Source of the DNA: Cyclospora cayetanensis | Lineage: Eukaryota > Apicomplexa > Conoidasida > Eucoccidiorida > Eimeriidae | Direction of reading: 5' to 3' | NCBI RefSeq assembly: GCF_002999335.1 | Contig: NW_020312068.1 | Location: 53,330-117,329 of the forward strand | DNA: 64,000 nucleotides | Shown: positions 1-10,962 of the stretch, piece by piece | Layout: every line of letters begins with the position of its first letter | How positions within the stretch are numbered: position 1 is the first letter of the stretch | Program-made: the position numbers and the translations under genes | The notes under the pieces: generated by a model | The model's database searches: none | Seen by the model: the letters and a program-made list of their open reading frames with translations, nothing else | What the model was told of the DNA's origin: nothing

Positions 1-3000
1 TATATCCGCGCGGAATTACTACGAACTACTACCTAACAATGCATAAATACACGCGATAATAATTCAAGGCTTGGTGGAGAGTAAGTTTGCTCTCAAACGT
101 GCCACAAGCGCCCGTACTTGGCGAGTCCAAGAACCAAGCTCACTTACTCTAGCGCCATCCAAGAAGTAAACCAAGAAACCTTATGCGCTAGAATTATTTT
201 TGCAGGGCATGGAAGACTCAAATGTGTGCGTTCAAACACGCTCTAAAGAAGATACTTTGAGCAAACCTGAAACCAGTGAGCTCGCAAAAGAACAGGCAGT
301 TGGCAGTCAGGGTAACTATGTGAATAGGGGCGAGCCTATCACCATAGGATCTGAGAGCCAAAATAAAGCATAAGCTATAAACAGGTGTGCATCCATTAGT
401 AATTGCAATAGCAACTATAGAAAAAGTACACTAGCCCTCCTTTGGCGGTGCCTATGCCTGTGATATCAGCTTACCTAGACGGTGAACAAATTCAACGACC
501 GTCTACATTGGAATATCTCTGTTCGTGCGCATTCGCTTAATTGTACTCTAATACAAAGTCGTCGGCTTCATTGTCGATGAGCCCGCAGTCTTTCATTAAG
601 TGTATACACAATTGTCGATAACCCCGTCGCGAAAAATTCAAATGGAGCTTGGCCTGAACCGCATTGAATATTGTATATGGTTAACGTCCTCAACATAGAG
701 GCTATATTCAAAAGGCTTCTAGTTACATTCAAACTACTCTAGAGATCAAAGTTTAAGAAGGCTTACCTCGATCAAAAATAAGCCTGAGGGCAGAACTCCC
801 AAGTCTGGTTTACCACAATCGGATGGTAGCTTGCTATTGCTATCGTGGTTCTGCGATCTCTTCAAACGCACGCGAATTCATATGGATGCAGAGTGTGATT
901 GGGACGGGGATGAAATGACATTGCACACCACTGCATGGGAGAAAGTCTGTATGCCTCTGCTCCGTTGTCAAAAGGGCCGCTATTTCTGTCGCTTTCCCAA
1001 TAGTGCCGGCTCAATTTTTCCTGTGCCTCTTGCTGAAGGCAGCCACCTCGACATACTCCCCTTTTTTCAAAGGAGATGACTGATTCTACTAGCCTTCCCC
1101 GTTGCACAGACTTCTAGTTTCTGGCTTTTCAAAGGTAAGATGCCGAAAGCACATCTGTCGATCTGCTGTCAAATGCTCGTATGCAGAAGATGTGCAACGC
1201 AAAAGACTGTCCCTTTACAGCAGCTCAGCCCAATGCTGCGAATCAAAAACCGATTACTAGTAGACTCATTTGCTCTTTAAAATTTTAGAGGGCTGACTTC
1301 TTAGACTAGACTTTATTCTATTCTCACCTTCATGGGATAAGGTAATCATCCTCTATAGATATTTGGACCGTTGTCATCATACTGAGCCACACAGATCTAG
1401 AGTATTACTGACATTTGAAAGGTCTCCCCCTCACCTTGGTTGCTCTGCGGTTCTTTTGCCGCACACTGGAGGTCGTTTTTCAATGTCTCCGCGGGGAGAC
1501 ACTCAACTTTAGACTTGATACAATCTTGATGACAGGCTATTGAGTGTTTCAGAAGAAATGTCGCCTTTCGCTACCCGCGCCTCCCAGAGCCCCAGACATG
1601 ACGGACGTGGGACACCTAGGGTAGGCGTGGCCGCAATATCTAAGCACTTCAAGCATTTAGAGCTAGCTGCGCAAAGCGTCTAGCACTCCGCACGCACACA
1701 ACACGGTGTCTTCCTGGCTGTAGCTAGCGGGGCTCTGCTACCTCGGAAGGATGTAAATATAACGATAGGAAGTACTAAGTGTAGGCTAGCATGCCACCGC
1801 TGCTCTGCTCCCTTCTTTCTAGAACACTCGCCCTCGTGTTCTGTGCCTGGCCGTCGACCACCTGTGCTTGCAGAAAAGTTGAAAAGTCCTTATCCTTTCG
1901 CCACTCCCCAGGCGGCATAACGCAAATACAGTGAAGGCGAGGAAAGAAAACAAATTTATTAGCAGATTGAATGAAGTAAGCTGGAATTAACAAGCATTAG
2001 CGAACACCTAACGAGAAACGTAACCAACACGACTGGGGTGTCGCGATTGCTGTCTATTGTCGGGGGGCTTCCCACTGCGGGAAACAGGGGACAAGTAATG
2101 TGTAAGACTATCCACATTACTCCTGTATTGTCATCACGCCTCATAGAGCAATGTATGAGTGCAAATAGGATGAATACTGCACAGTACCTTTCCAAGCCTC
2201 GAAAGATGCACATAGCTGAGCGTGCTTGTGCACAAATGTGTGTGCAGAAACCTGACCGTAATGACCAACAACGCTTAAAATAGTACTGATAGAAAAGGGT
2301 GACTACTTCCGGCAGGTCGTTAGCAGAGGAATGAGAATTTCTAAAGGCTGAGAGGAGTGCATTCACGGTGACTTGCGCTATGCGCCAAACAATGCTTCAT
2401 CAGGCAAGAAAGTCGCTCTTACTTCCCGGCTAACCACCTAGACTGGCGGTCTCCACTTCTTTTGACTAGACCAGGAATGCGGAAGAGCAACGGCTAGACG
2501 AGTGTACTGTTGTACTATAGCTCACTCATCACATGAAAAAAGTACAGCCAAGCGTTTCGATTGCTGTGAGCATGGACTTGCATATACTACAGAGGAGTGC
2601 GGTAGGTCCGCTTTGACTGCCAAGCCGACTCATGGTGAATCGTACACATGTCCGAACGAACATGCTTATCGGCTGCTCTTAACAAAGCAAATTGGATAGA
2701 AACAATAATGTACAAACGACAAAGTTTCCACTTTGTAAGAACCTTAGCCAAAACAAGGAGCCGAAGGAAGGCGATTTTGCGTGGAGAAGAAAATTCTCGG
2801 AGCGTTCACATGCCACTGCTTGTCACACGACAGCTGAAGCTCATGCCGTAGGAACTGCAGGTTTTTCAAAACACTAGCTGAAAGGGAAGGCGCTGCCCAC
2901 GTAACGCTTCCTTGAACGGCTCTTTATAATCTTTACTGACTTGAAGTTGTCATTCAGCAAAAGCAATTACATTTTAAAACAGCGTACATGTATAATCGAG

Positions 3001-3700
3001 TCCATTGAATGCGAGTGTGGAATGCGGTTTCGTGCCCGTCAGGGAATTAATTGGGGGTATGCGCGAAGGCCCCTGTAGAGACAAATACCAGATAGACCGG
3101 TGAAACGCGCAATGTGTCAAGCACTCTGCCTGTATAAAGCTCCAAGAATTTCTTTGGCGGTAACCTTGATAAGGGGCTCCACATTAGGTCACATGCAACA
3201 GGTTCCATACTTTTTCAGCACCAACACCGGGATATGCCCAAAGGCGCGGGTCAATTCGTGCACTTGCCCTTTTACAACGCTTCATCAGCCTGCCACTCAA
3301 TCTTCGCTTCGTCCTGTTGGATCTCTGGAAGTGTAAACCATGGCTTGATGCCGACAGAAATATTCTATGAATTAGGTAAGGAAGAACGGCGATCGGCCAG
3401 CCTGCGGCTAGCTCGTCATTATTACCACAACTGTGACCTCTTACCTGTTGACTTTTACCCATGCCTGCTCTCTCCAACCTAAATGTTCTATCGAAGTCTT
3501 GACCGTACCCAGTTGCCGAGCCACGATGAAGAAATGCATGATCGGAACCGTCTTTTCTAGCTGCGCTGCTGACCCACTTCCGTGAAGAGTATGCCTCACC
3601 TTGTTCAGGACCGTCAATACCCGCTTATCCTAATTAAATGCGCATTGGTGTGATCAGAAGTTGCTCCATTCTAACGTTGCCTGGTACAATAACCTCCACA
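1..3700. other. gene-poor segment, no supported gene
   Basis: No open frame here shows a recognisable domain, splice-consistent exons or coding character. The longest one (1959-2366, minus) is rich in Cys, Ser and Phe and reads like chance. The stretch lacks the CAG runs seen after 8 kb. An LTR-like fragment lies at about 1518-1712. The left edge of the retroelement relic described separately probably reaches into the right end of this stretch. Confidence 0.5.
1518..1712 (-). repeat. LTR-like fragment, copy 1
   Basis: This is the most diverged of five related fragments. It shares, in order, a TTGATACAA-like stretch, a G/C-rich patch with CCTCCC and GACGTGGG, the core GGGACACCTAGGGTAGGCGTGGC, and an ending of the form GCACGCACACAACA. 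The same order is seen at about 5.3, 19.8, 24.6 and 63.6 kb, all in the same orientation. The minus strand is assigned because in the two copies with coding remnants the internal region runs leftward from it. Similarity was judged by eye. Confidence 0.45.
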
Positions 3701-5270
3701 ACGCGCGCCTGTGGCCGGAAGTGAACCGTAGACCAGGTCCCTTATGGCGTCCCTGCTAGTAGATCAGCGTGCTCCGGTTCAACATTGAAGCCGCAAACCA
3801 AGCTGATACAAGTCAATTCCAACTTGAAGAGGCGCTTATCTGCTGTAGCCTTGCTAATCGTCGCACTCTTTTTCCCGTTACAAAACTTCAGAGTGGGGGC
3901 TGTGCCAAGGAGTAAACAGGCAGGTTGCACGTCGGTGTCGTCTCCTCGAAGAGTAGGCTCAATTCACATCAAGTGCCAGCTAAAGGTAGCATTCTTGACT
4001 CTCAATAGGAGCTTGTATCAGCGCAGGATAGAGCCGTGGTGGGTCCTCAACTGTGGCTCTAGCCTTTCTACCCACAGTCAAGCCATTGCAGCCTGCTGGG
4101 GGCCTGCCGTTTCCCTAATAATCTTTCTTTGCTTGCCAAGCACCCTGTTTACGCTGCACCCAGTACCGATGGATTATTTCACCGCCGTTTGGCTTGCGCC
4201 TACAGTTCCAGATTATATGACCCGATTTCCCACAATAGAGGCAGGACGTTTCTATGAAGCTGTTTGGGGCTGTTCAGGAGTGAGAAATCTCCCTTCAGTA
4301 TTTATTCTCGTACACCTTCGACTGTAAATTCGAGCCGGCTAAGACAGCCGCTAAATCTATGGTATCTAAATCCCGACATGGCACTCACATTTGTACCAAA
4401 GCGCAGGCGTTGTGCTCATTTGCTTCTGATAGCTCACCGAGTCTATCGCTTGCAAAAGTCTCGCTGGTTGTTGTTGAACCGTTGAATTGCTGCCCATTCT
4501 GCGATCATCTGACGTGACACTTTACGTGGCCTGAGATGAGTTACTGATAAAACAGCTGCTCGCGTACGTTGTAGCTTTCGCAAACTAGCTTCATTTGCCT
4601 TGATACACTGATCTACTAAAAGCTCTTGTGCTTCTACATTCTAATTCCCTCCAAAGTTTGCTATTGAGCGAATCTCCGCACAAACAGACGAGTAAGAGCT
4701 TGTATAAAGGCTTGATTTGTAGTAATCCCTTTATGCACACACATTCCTCTGCCAGAATAGAGGTATTGCTGGCGTTGTTTCCACTCAAATGAGGATGTGG
4801 TGAGGAACACTTATGTGTCTTCATCTGAGCGGCGCACTGTGAGCTACATCTCCAGTGGGTTGATGCACTCGTCGTGAACCTGCAGGTCCGTATTGCTGCA
4901 TGGCGTTTCTGATTTGCCCAACTCTTTGACGCACTTATGAGCACTCTATCGGCTGAAAAGCATGCCACTTTACCAGGTATGGAACTATGAGTTTACGTCA
5001 GGTACCAGGACGGCCTCACCCGAACCTATGGGCGTTGCACAACCCTCAACTTTCACCGCTAGATGGGATTTCGCTCCCAGCCTGTTGCGAAGAACAATAG
5101 TAGATTATTATGTAGATTGATCAAAGCCAGACAAATGTTTCAGGGAAACCTGACGTTGAAAGGCGTGCACAACCAGTGGATGACGGTAAAACAATTTTAT
5201 CGAACCATGCATCTCTACCAACTGTGAACCTGCATCTAAGCTCTTGGCTAAGAGATACTTTAGTCCACAC
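3700..5270 (-). mobile_element. decayed Ty3/gypsy-type retroelement (gag, protease)
   Basis: On the minus strand, positions 4243-4202 read C-L-Y-C-G-K-S-G-H-I-I-W-N-C, a perfect CX2CX4HX4C zinc knuckle of a retroelement Gag. To its right (upstream on this strand) is a remnant with a KLW..L-type Gag stretch near 4.6-4.7 kb. To its left, 3742-3930 has the look of the later half of a retropepsin (a short LKFCNGKK-like strand, then alternating hydrophobic strands). A GSIL motif near 4.03 kb marks where the Asp-Thr-Gly active site should be, but that site is eroded. Several stop codons and frame changes interrupt it, so it is a relic. The same order occurs at 23.1-24.5 kb with clear nucleotide similarity. 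Reverse transcriptase was not recognised. Confidence 0.65.
4202..4243 (-). pseudogene. Gag CCHC zinc knuckle
   Basis: Fourteen codons encode a complete CCHC knuckle with all four metal ligands kept. The reading frame breaks soon on both sides. It is the best preserved part of the relic and fixes its strand and type. Confidence 0.75.
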
Positions 5271-5460
5271 TCAATATAAACCTAATAAACAGCTGTTGTA
5301 TGGTTTCCAGGAATTCGTGCCTTGCTTTGTCCGTGCCCCTCAAATAACCCAACGCGGGGAGGAGGGACAGCTCGGATGCGCGTAGCTGCACGCTCTCCAG
5401 TGCTTTGAGCGTTCATAAGGAAGTGCACATAGCATGTAGTCTACATGCGCACAACAGCGC
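5265..5460 (-). repeat. LTR-like fragment, copy 2
   Basis: It lies just upstream (minus-strand sense) of the Gag remnant, where a 5' LTR and leader are expected. The plus strand shows CTCAATATAAACCTAATAA, then a G/C-rich patch ending GGGGAGGAGGGACAG, the core CTCGGATGCGCGTAGCTGC, and the end CATGCGCACAACA. Copies at 19.8 and 24.6 kb share the same sequence of blocks. Confidence 0.55.
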
Positions 5461-8400
5461 GTCTCTTTGTTTCCATCTAGCAGCTTTCTGCGACAAATCA
5501 GGCTTACGAAGCGAAAATGCAAATGGACAAATTTCAATCGATTCGTTCTTGAAAATGACCAGCGTAGTAGAGAGCGTTATTGTGAGCTTAGCCCGCCATA
5601 GAGCGCAGGAATTGAGGGTAGCTGTTGCGGGGAGCACTTGATAAATTTCTCCTCATATCTGTCTTAAAAGTCAAGTTAAATGTTTCCCCACGCAGACAAT
5701 CCCGGCGAATGCATGAACTGTTCAGGGCCTGCGGTAAAGAGATATCACCTGTCCCTCTCCATATGCCGGAACCCCAAGTGCCGAAAAAGGAGAGCTGGGA
5801 TTTCTCTTGACTAAATACTTAACAACCTTCTACGACGCTTTTATTTTGGATGATGGGCTGAGAGTCTTTCGTGGGAAACCATGGTTGGTGCCCTACAAAA
5901 TATGACAAGCTACAGCCTACGCATAGCTTGGTCCACTATAGTGATTGTTCTTGAACCCCAGGCATTGAGCACAACGTCATTGGCCTCTTACTTTGGGTGA
6001 GAAGGGGCGTAGAGAGTCAAGCTACATCTAACTTCTTAAATGTACCTGGCGTAGTATAAAGTGCTTGGGACTCGAGTGAAGAATGTGGCTGCTCCTTTGT
6101 TCTTACGCGAGCCTAGAAACTGAGATCTATACCATAACGAACAATTGTTTTGTGCTGGTGTGCGCGTTACTGTGTGCAGATGTGTGCGAATGCATGGTGT
6201 GGTGTGCCGGTGCACCAGCGTGTACCCCACAGTGGGGGGTGGCACGGGCGGCACTAAGATGGAGAGCCACTTCTTAATGAAAGGCTACAACATCCACTGA
6301 AGATCGTTTTTGACTGGAGGCTAGGGGTCCCCAAATAAACAATCAGGAGGGTACTTGCCAAGCCACAGCAAGCACAGTTCTTGCGCTAGTGTATGACGCT
6401 ACGGTTGAACTAAGTCCCGGGCACGCAGAGCGTATAATAGTGCCTTCATATGCTTTTGTATTTTATGGGAATCGCTTACGGCTCAGCCACTGGTTAAACC
6501 GCGTTGACTGCATAATGCGCGTAGTGTTACCCTCCTGTGAAGGGCTCCTGCTCTTAAAGGAGCATGCATGAAACGGTCTCAATAATCTTAGTTAATCCAA
6601 AAGGCTGGGCGCAAGCACTCTCAGCACGTCTTAAGTATATGGAAGGATACTTATTGTTCCCCTATCCAGAAGGATAGGTATTGGTACAAGTTCATGCTTT
6701 TCTGCCGTGTACACTGCCTTCGCAGGTGAAATAGATAAGTACTGTTATTTTCGCCCTTCCTCTTCTCGATACATGTCATAGATATTCAATATCATTAAGT
6801 CGAACCATTCATCTTTGCGCATTCGCTTAATTTAGCATACCAGAAGGAGTTTAGAAGAGCTATATAATGGGAATGACCTTCCGATGTTGGAGGGTCACCC
6901 AGACAAACGAGACACCGATCACACTGAAGCCTATATTGCGCCCACGCCTAATAAAGGGAAACTAGTTTAATTTTGCTATTATTGACTACTTCATTTTACG
7001 GAATCAGTTTCTTTATACATTTGCAAGGAATGAGATATATTAGCAAGTGATAGAGATATTTTAAAGGCATACGCGTTCGCACGTTCATAGCAACTCGAGT
7101 CTTCTCATGAATATGCCCATAGGCAATTCATTTTCTCAAAGATGCTGCATTCCATTCCTCTTCCTATATTTTTCTTTTCCATAGCATGCATAGGAGTGCC
7201 TCCCCACTCTCCAATTCTGCCACCAGTCCCCTAACCGCACTGTGTCACCGACAGGCCCCCTTTCCCTCCCCCATGACCAAGCAAGAAACCTGTGCTTTCA
7301 CTCTTCCATTTTTCAATTATTTCATTCGCAAAATCCTGTGTATGCTCCAAAGACCGTATAAATATGCTGAGAAAACTATGAAAGCTGCCCTGAACTGCAC
7401 CGAAGGCATGCCCTCCGTCTCGCATTCATCGGCCCGCTGACGTATGAAATTTCTGGGACTGTTGCAAGCCGCAGTCAGGGGAACTAAAAAGCTATGGTAA
7501 TACTCAATGTGAAAGGCCAAAATCCAGCAAGCCATAAGGGCTAGTTCGAATATTTACCTTTTTGACTGCTTACGCCCCCTAGACTCCGGTGCTTCGCCCT
7601 TCTCCTTTCCTTTCTTTGTCTTCCTTTCCTCCCTCCCCCGTTTCCCATTCTCTCTGATTCCAAACACCTTTCGAAACTCGCATCATGGTCTTTTACCTCT
7701 GGCAGATGAGCGAGGACGTACAATGCGTTGATTACCCCTTCCGTATAGCCTAGGTATCCCCTTGTTGCCCTAGATACTCTCCCACTCTACAACCGCAGCA
7801 TCCGTCTCCTTGCTGCACATTTTTACATCCCATCCCGTCATTTTCTCACTTATTCCTGCTGGCGTTTGCTTGCCTCCAAGTCATTTATGTCTGGCTCCAA
7901 GTACACTTTCATCGCTGTGGCCTGCAATCTGCACACTGTCGGCTCTGACCCTTCGGTTAAAGGGGGCTCCACGGGGGCCACTGGATTTCGCCTGTGCAAC
8001 CGTTGGAGAGACCCAAGCATGAGGCAAGTAGCACGAGATTCAGTTGACGGTTCTCCATATGGTATCCGGCTGCGGTGGAGGCAGGGAGCTGGTATTGCAA
8101 TACCGGTAGTTATCGCTGCATTCAGAGGCGCCTGATGCTTGAACAAATACTGGAGTTTTCGCAGCAGGCATAGCTTGAACAACTAAACTAGTATCGTATG
8201 CTGCAGCAGCTGCAATATTGGATGCGGCTTCAGTGAGTCGCTCACGAGCATGGCCCGTCAACAACAAACTGTAAAGAACGTTCCAGGCATATCCGACAGA
8301 GAGTGTGTGAAGGCGAAGCCAGGAGACGATATCGGTTCTGATGCTCCTTTTAAAGCTGTTGGATCTGTTGTGGATGCTGCTGCCCAGCATCAGCTGATGT

Positions 8401-8600
8401 TTTCACTAGAATACTGGAGAACGAACAACGCCAGCAATCTTATGTGGATCTCTCAAAAGATACCGGCGACAAAACTATTTGCAGCGACACAGCAGTAGGT
8501 CCGATCTGAGCTTCTTCCAATTACAGCCTCGCTAAAAGAACCGTTAGAGATATTGATACATGTGCCCATTGCAGCAGGGCCCCCTACCCGCATTTTTAGT
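5461..8600. other. gene-poor segment, nothing recognised
   Basis: Only short open frames without family motifs were seen. Between about 7.2 and 7.8 kb the plus strand becomes C/T-rich. The short string GCGCATTCGCTTAATT near 6.8 kb also occurs near 0.53 kb, with little similarity around it. No RNA gene was recognised. Confidence 0.4.
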
Positions 8601-8629
8601 GGGCAGCTGGTTTTACCTTTGCTCACAGT

Positions 8630-10962
8630 ACCCTGAGACGTAAGTGTATTGTAAGCAACAAGGGCGGTAATCGCAGCATCAAGAACCTGAACCCAGCCAT
8701 CATGGAGGCTGTTGCGGCTGCTGTGGACTTGGCTCTGGAGCTTGAGCGGCCTCCAAGTGAAATCGAAACTCCAGAAGCACTAGCGCCCGCAGAAGAAAAA
8801 CGAACCCTTGACGGGGAGATCAAGGTTCTCACTGCTGAAGCAGGAACGGCAGCAGTGGCAGAGTTCGTCGCACAAACCTACAGAGACAAGGCCCCACAGG
8901 ACATCAAATCTGAGCGTGGCAACAGTGGCAATCACCCAGCTGCTGCTACTGCGACAACTGCTGCTGCCGCGCTTGCTGCAGCAAAGGCCTTCTCTCACAG
9001 CGGCTTCAGCATACCTTTTCGTGTAGCAAAATCGCTGTCGCAACTACACCATCAGAAGACGCTGCAACATGAGCAACTGAACACTTTGGACAGAGTTATG
9101 CATAAGCAGCTGCAATGCCTGCGGCTGCTGCTCCTCACAGGCTGCCTCAACCCTCGATGGAAGAACTACAGTAGCCCCGAAGCCTTCCAGTGTGTTTCCT
9201 TAGCTCCAAAACTTTACAACTAATGCTGTTGCCGTAAGAGCTACTGTGGCTTCTTGATGTTCGGAGTCTAATGTATCCACTAATACCATTACTACTACTA
9301 CTACAACTAATACTACTATTCTGCATTTTTACACTGTTGCATGCAGATTTCACTTCACGCTCCTGCTCACCGCCTCCATCGAGCAGCTCTTTGATATTTA
9401 CATCCAGAACATCTTTGGGCCGCTGCTCAAAGAAGACTGTAGCACAGAAATGCGGTGGCTCGCCATTGAGACACATCCATCTCAGCAGCCGCAGCCAACA
9501 GGTGGCAAGCGCGGTGCGCAGGCCGACATGCCAGAAGATGATTCGCTCCTGAAAGGAACATTCAGTGGCACTAACGACATCACCGTAGGTCGAGGACTGC
9601 TGATGCTATACAAATTAGCTCCCTTCAACGCTGTCACCGCGTTGTGTAAGCACTGTTAGTGCTAACGTTGCTCTTACCGACAGCAGAGTGCATCTGTTGT
9701 GAGTAATAGTACTGCCACTGTTGTTGAGATCCATGGATGGTGCTGCTGCTGTGTTCATTTCGCTGTTTGCACTCTGCCCTTCCTTGCTGTTTCCATTGCG
9801 CGTAGGGACCTGTTTCTGGAGTATGCCGGGCTCTAGATTGGGTGTATGAGGCCTGCACAGGTAAACGTCCCCTTAGTGAGACTCCCTATATAGCCTTAGA
9901 CCCTGTGAGGGCTTCTGTCGCCGCCGCCCCAGTGAACAAATGTTTCAGTACCTCTCAGGAAATCTCCTGTGCTCCTCGAACCTCCTCAGCTGATTCTTGT
10001 TCTCTATCCATGAGGGGTGTTGTTTGTGGGTTTGGTGGGGAACCACTGCATGCGGCATCAGAGCGGCCCCCTCTAGAAGGTCGTCAGAGGCCACCTAAAG
10101 TCTTCGAGGGGTTTAAGGGAGCTACCGCTGAGAAGCTGAAGGTGCACCCAAAACCCAAGAGGCCCTCCGCGAACGCTGAAAAGTCCATCAGTTTTGAAGA
10201 TGATCTTTTAAGCAACACGAGTCAGCAATTCCGCGATAGCGGCCATCAACATAGCAACAGCAACAGCGGGAACAATAAGAGAAGCTCAACTGAGCATCTG
10301 CTACGAGTTCTGGAGTCCTTTCTCAGTAGTCGAAAGTTAAGGAAAAGGCACGTAAGCAAACACAAGAACAAAATATGCTGCAACGCTAAATCCTGATTGG
10401 GCGGAAACCCTGTTAATCGATTCTCTAAACTGCCCTCTACTCTGCAGATCGGGGACTTGAAGCCACAAGAGTTAGCAGAGCAACCTGGCAAGCTCCACCT
10501 CTTCGGTGATACTGCCGGCAGCGGCCGCAAAGGTACTCGTGTGCACCACGGGAAGCGCAGGCCTGAAAGCAACACAGCAACAGCCCACCAAGAGCATGCT
10601 ACAGCACCAGTAGAGGAGAGTAGTAGGGGTGATCTGTCCCCCTTCAGTTCTTCATGCTTCCAGCCCGTGTGAGTAGTCCCGCAGTTTAAATCTTCTCCCA
10701 CTATTGCTGTTGCTGCAGTACAGGTGGGTGGAATGGTACCAGGAAAGCTGATATTACTCATTTGCCGTTTTTGTGATGCTGCTTTTACCCTGCAACTGCG
10801 AGAGTGCTGTTGCTCAGCGGCCGTACTGCTGGCTTGCTGCTGCGGTGTCTGTGCAGGTGTGCCGCTCGCATGAAGCCCCAGTGGGGCACTACGGATGACG
10901 CTGAAGGGGATGGCCACGCAGCCGCAGTAAATGTAGCAAAGCGATGGCTTTTTAAAGCAGAG
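8630..10962 (+). CDS. unrecognised spliced gene in the CAG-rich block (partial model)
   Basis: Several plus-strand pieces have coding character and join in phase. One runs from an acceptor near 8631 to about 9200, with a stretch rich in Glu and Pro (EIETPEALAPAEEKRTLDGE) and later Ala runs. Another follows the acceptor at 9346 and ends at a GTAGGT donor at 9587. A third runs from about 9850 to 10351 (donor GTAAGC). It joins phase 0 to 10448-10668 (donor GTGTGAGT), and that joins phase 2 to 10857-10962 (donor GTAACT). The last piece includes the stretch NVAKRWLFKAE. Joining 10351 to 10448 removes an in-frame TGA at about 10394, which supports an intron there. Neither the true start nor the 3' exons beyond 11 kb were found. 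No domain was recognised, and minus-strand frames over 9.2-9.5 kb are also open, so the strand is likely but not proven. Confidence 0.35.

Noticed and set aside
1959..2366. Minus-strand open frame of 135 codons in the left segment
   Set aside because: No motif, no splice context and a Cys/Ser-rich make-up; it looks like chance.
528..6834. Shared 16-mer GCGCATTCGCTTAATT near 0.53 and 6.82 kb
   Set aside because: Similarity does not clearly extend beyond the 16 bases, so a repeat family cannot be claimed from it.
8040..8390. Minus-strand open frame with a hydrophobic, Ala-rich product
   Set aside because: It has some coding character, but no motif, start context or partner exons. The plus strand is equally open here, so neither was called.
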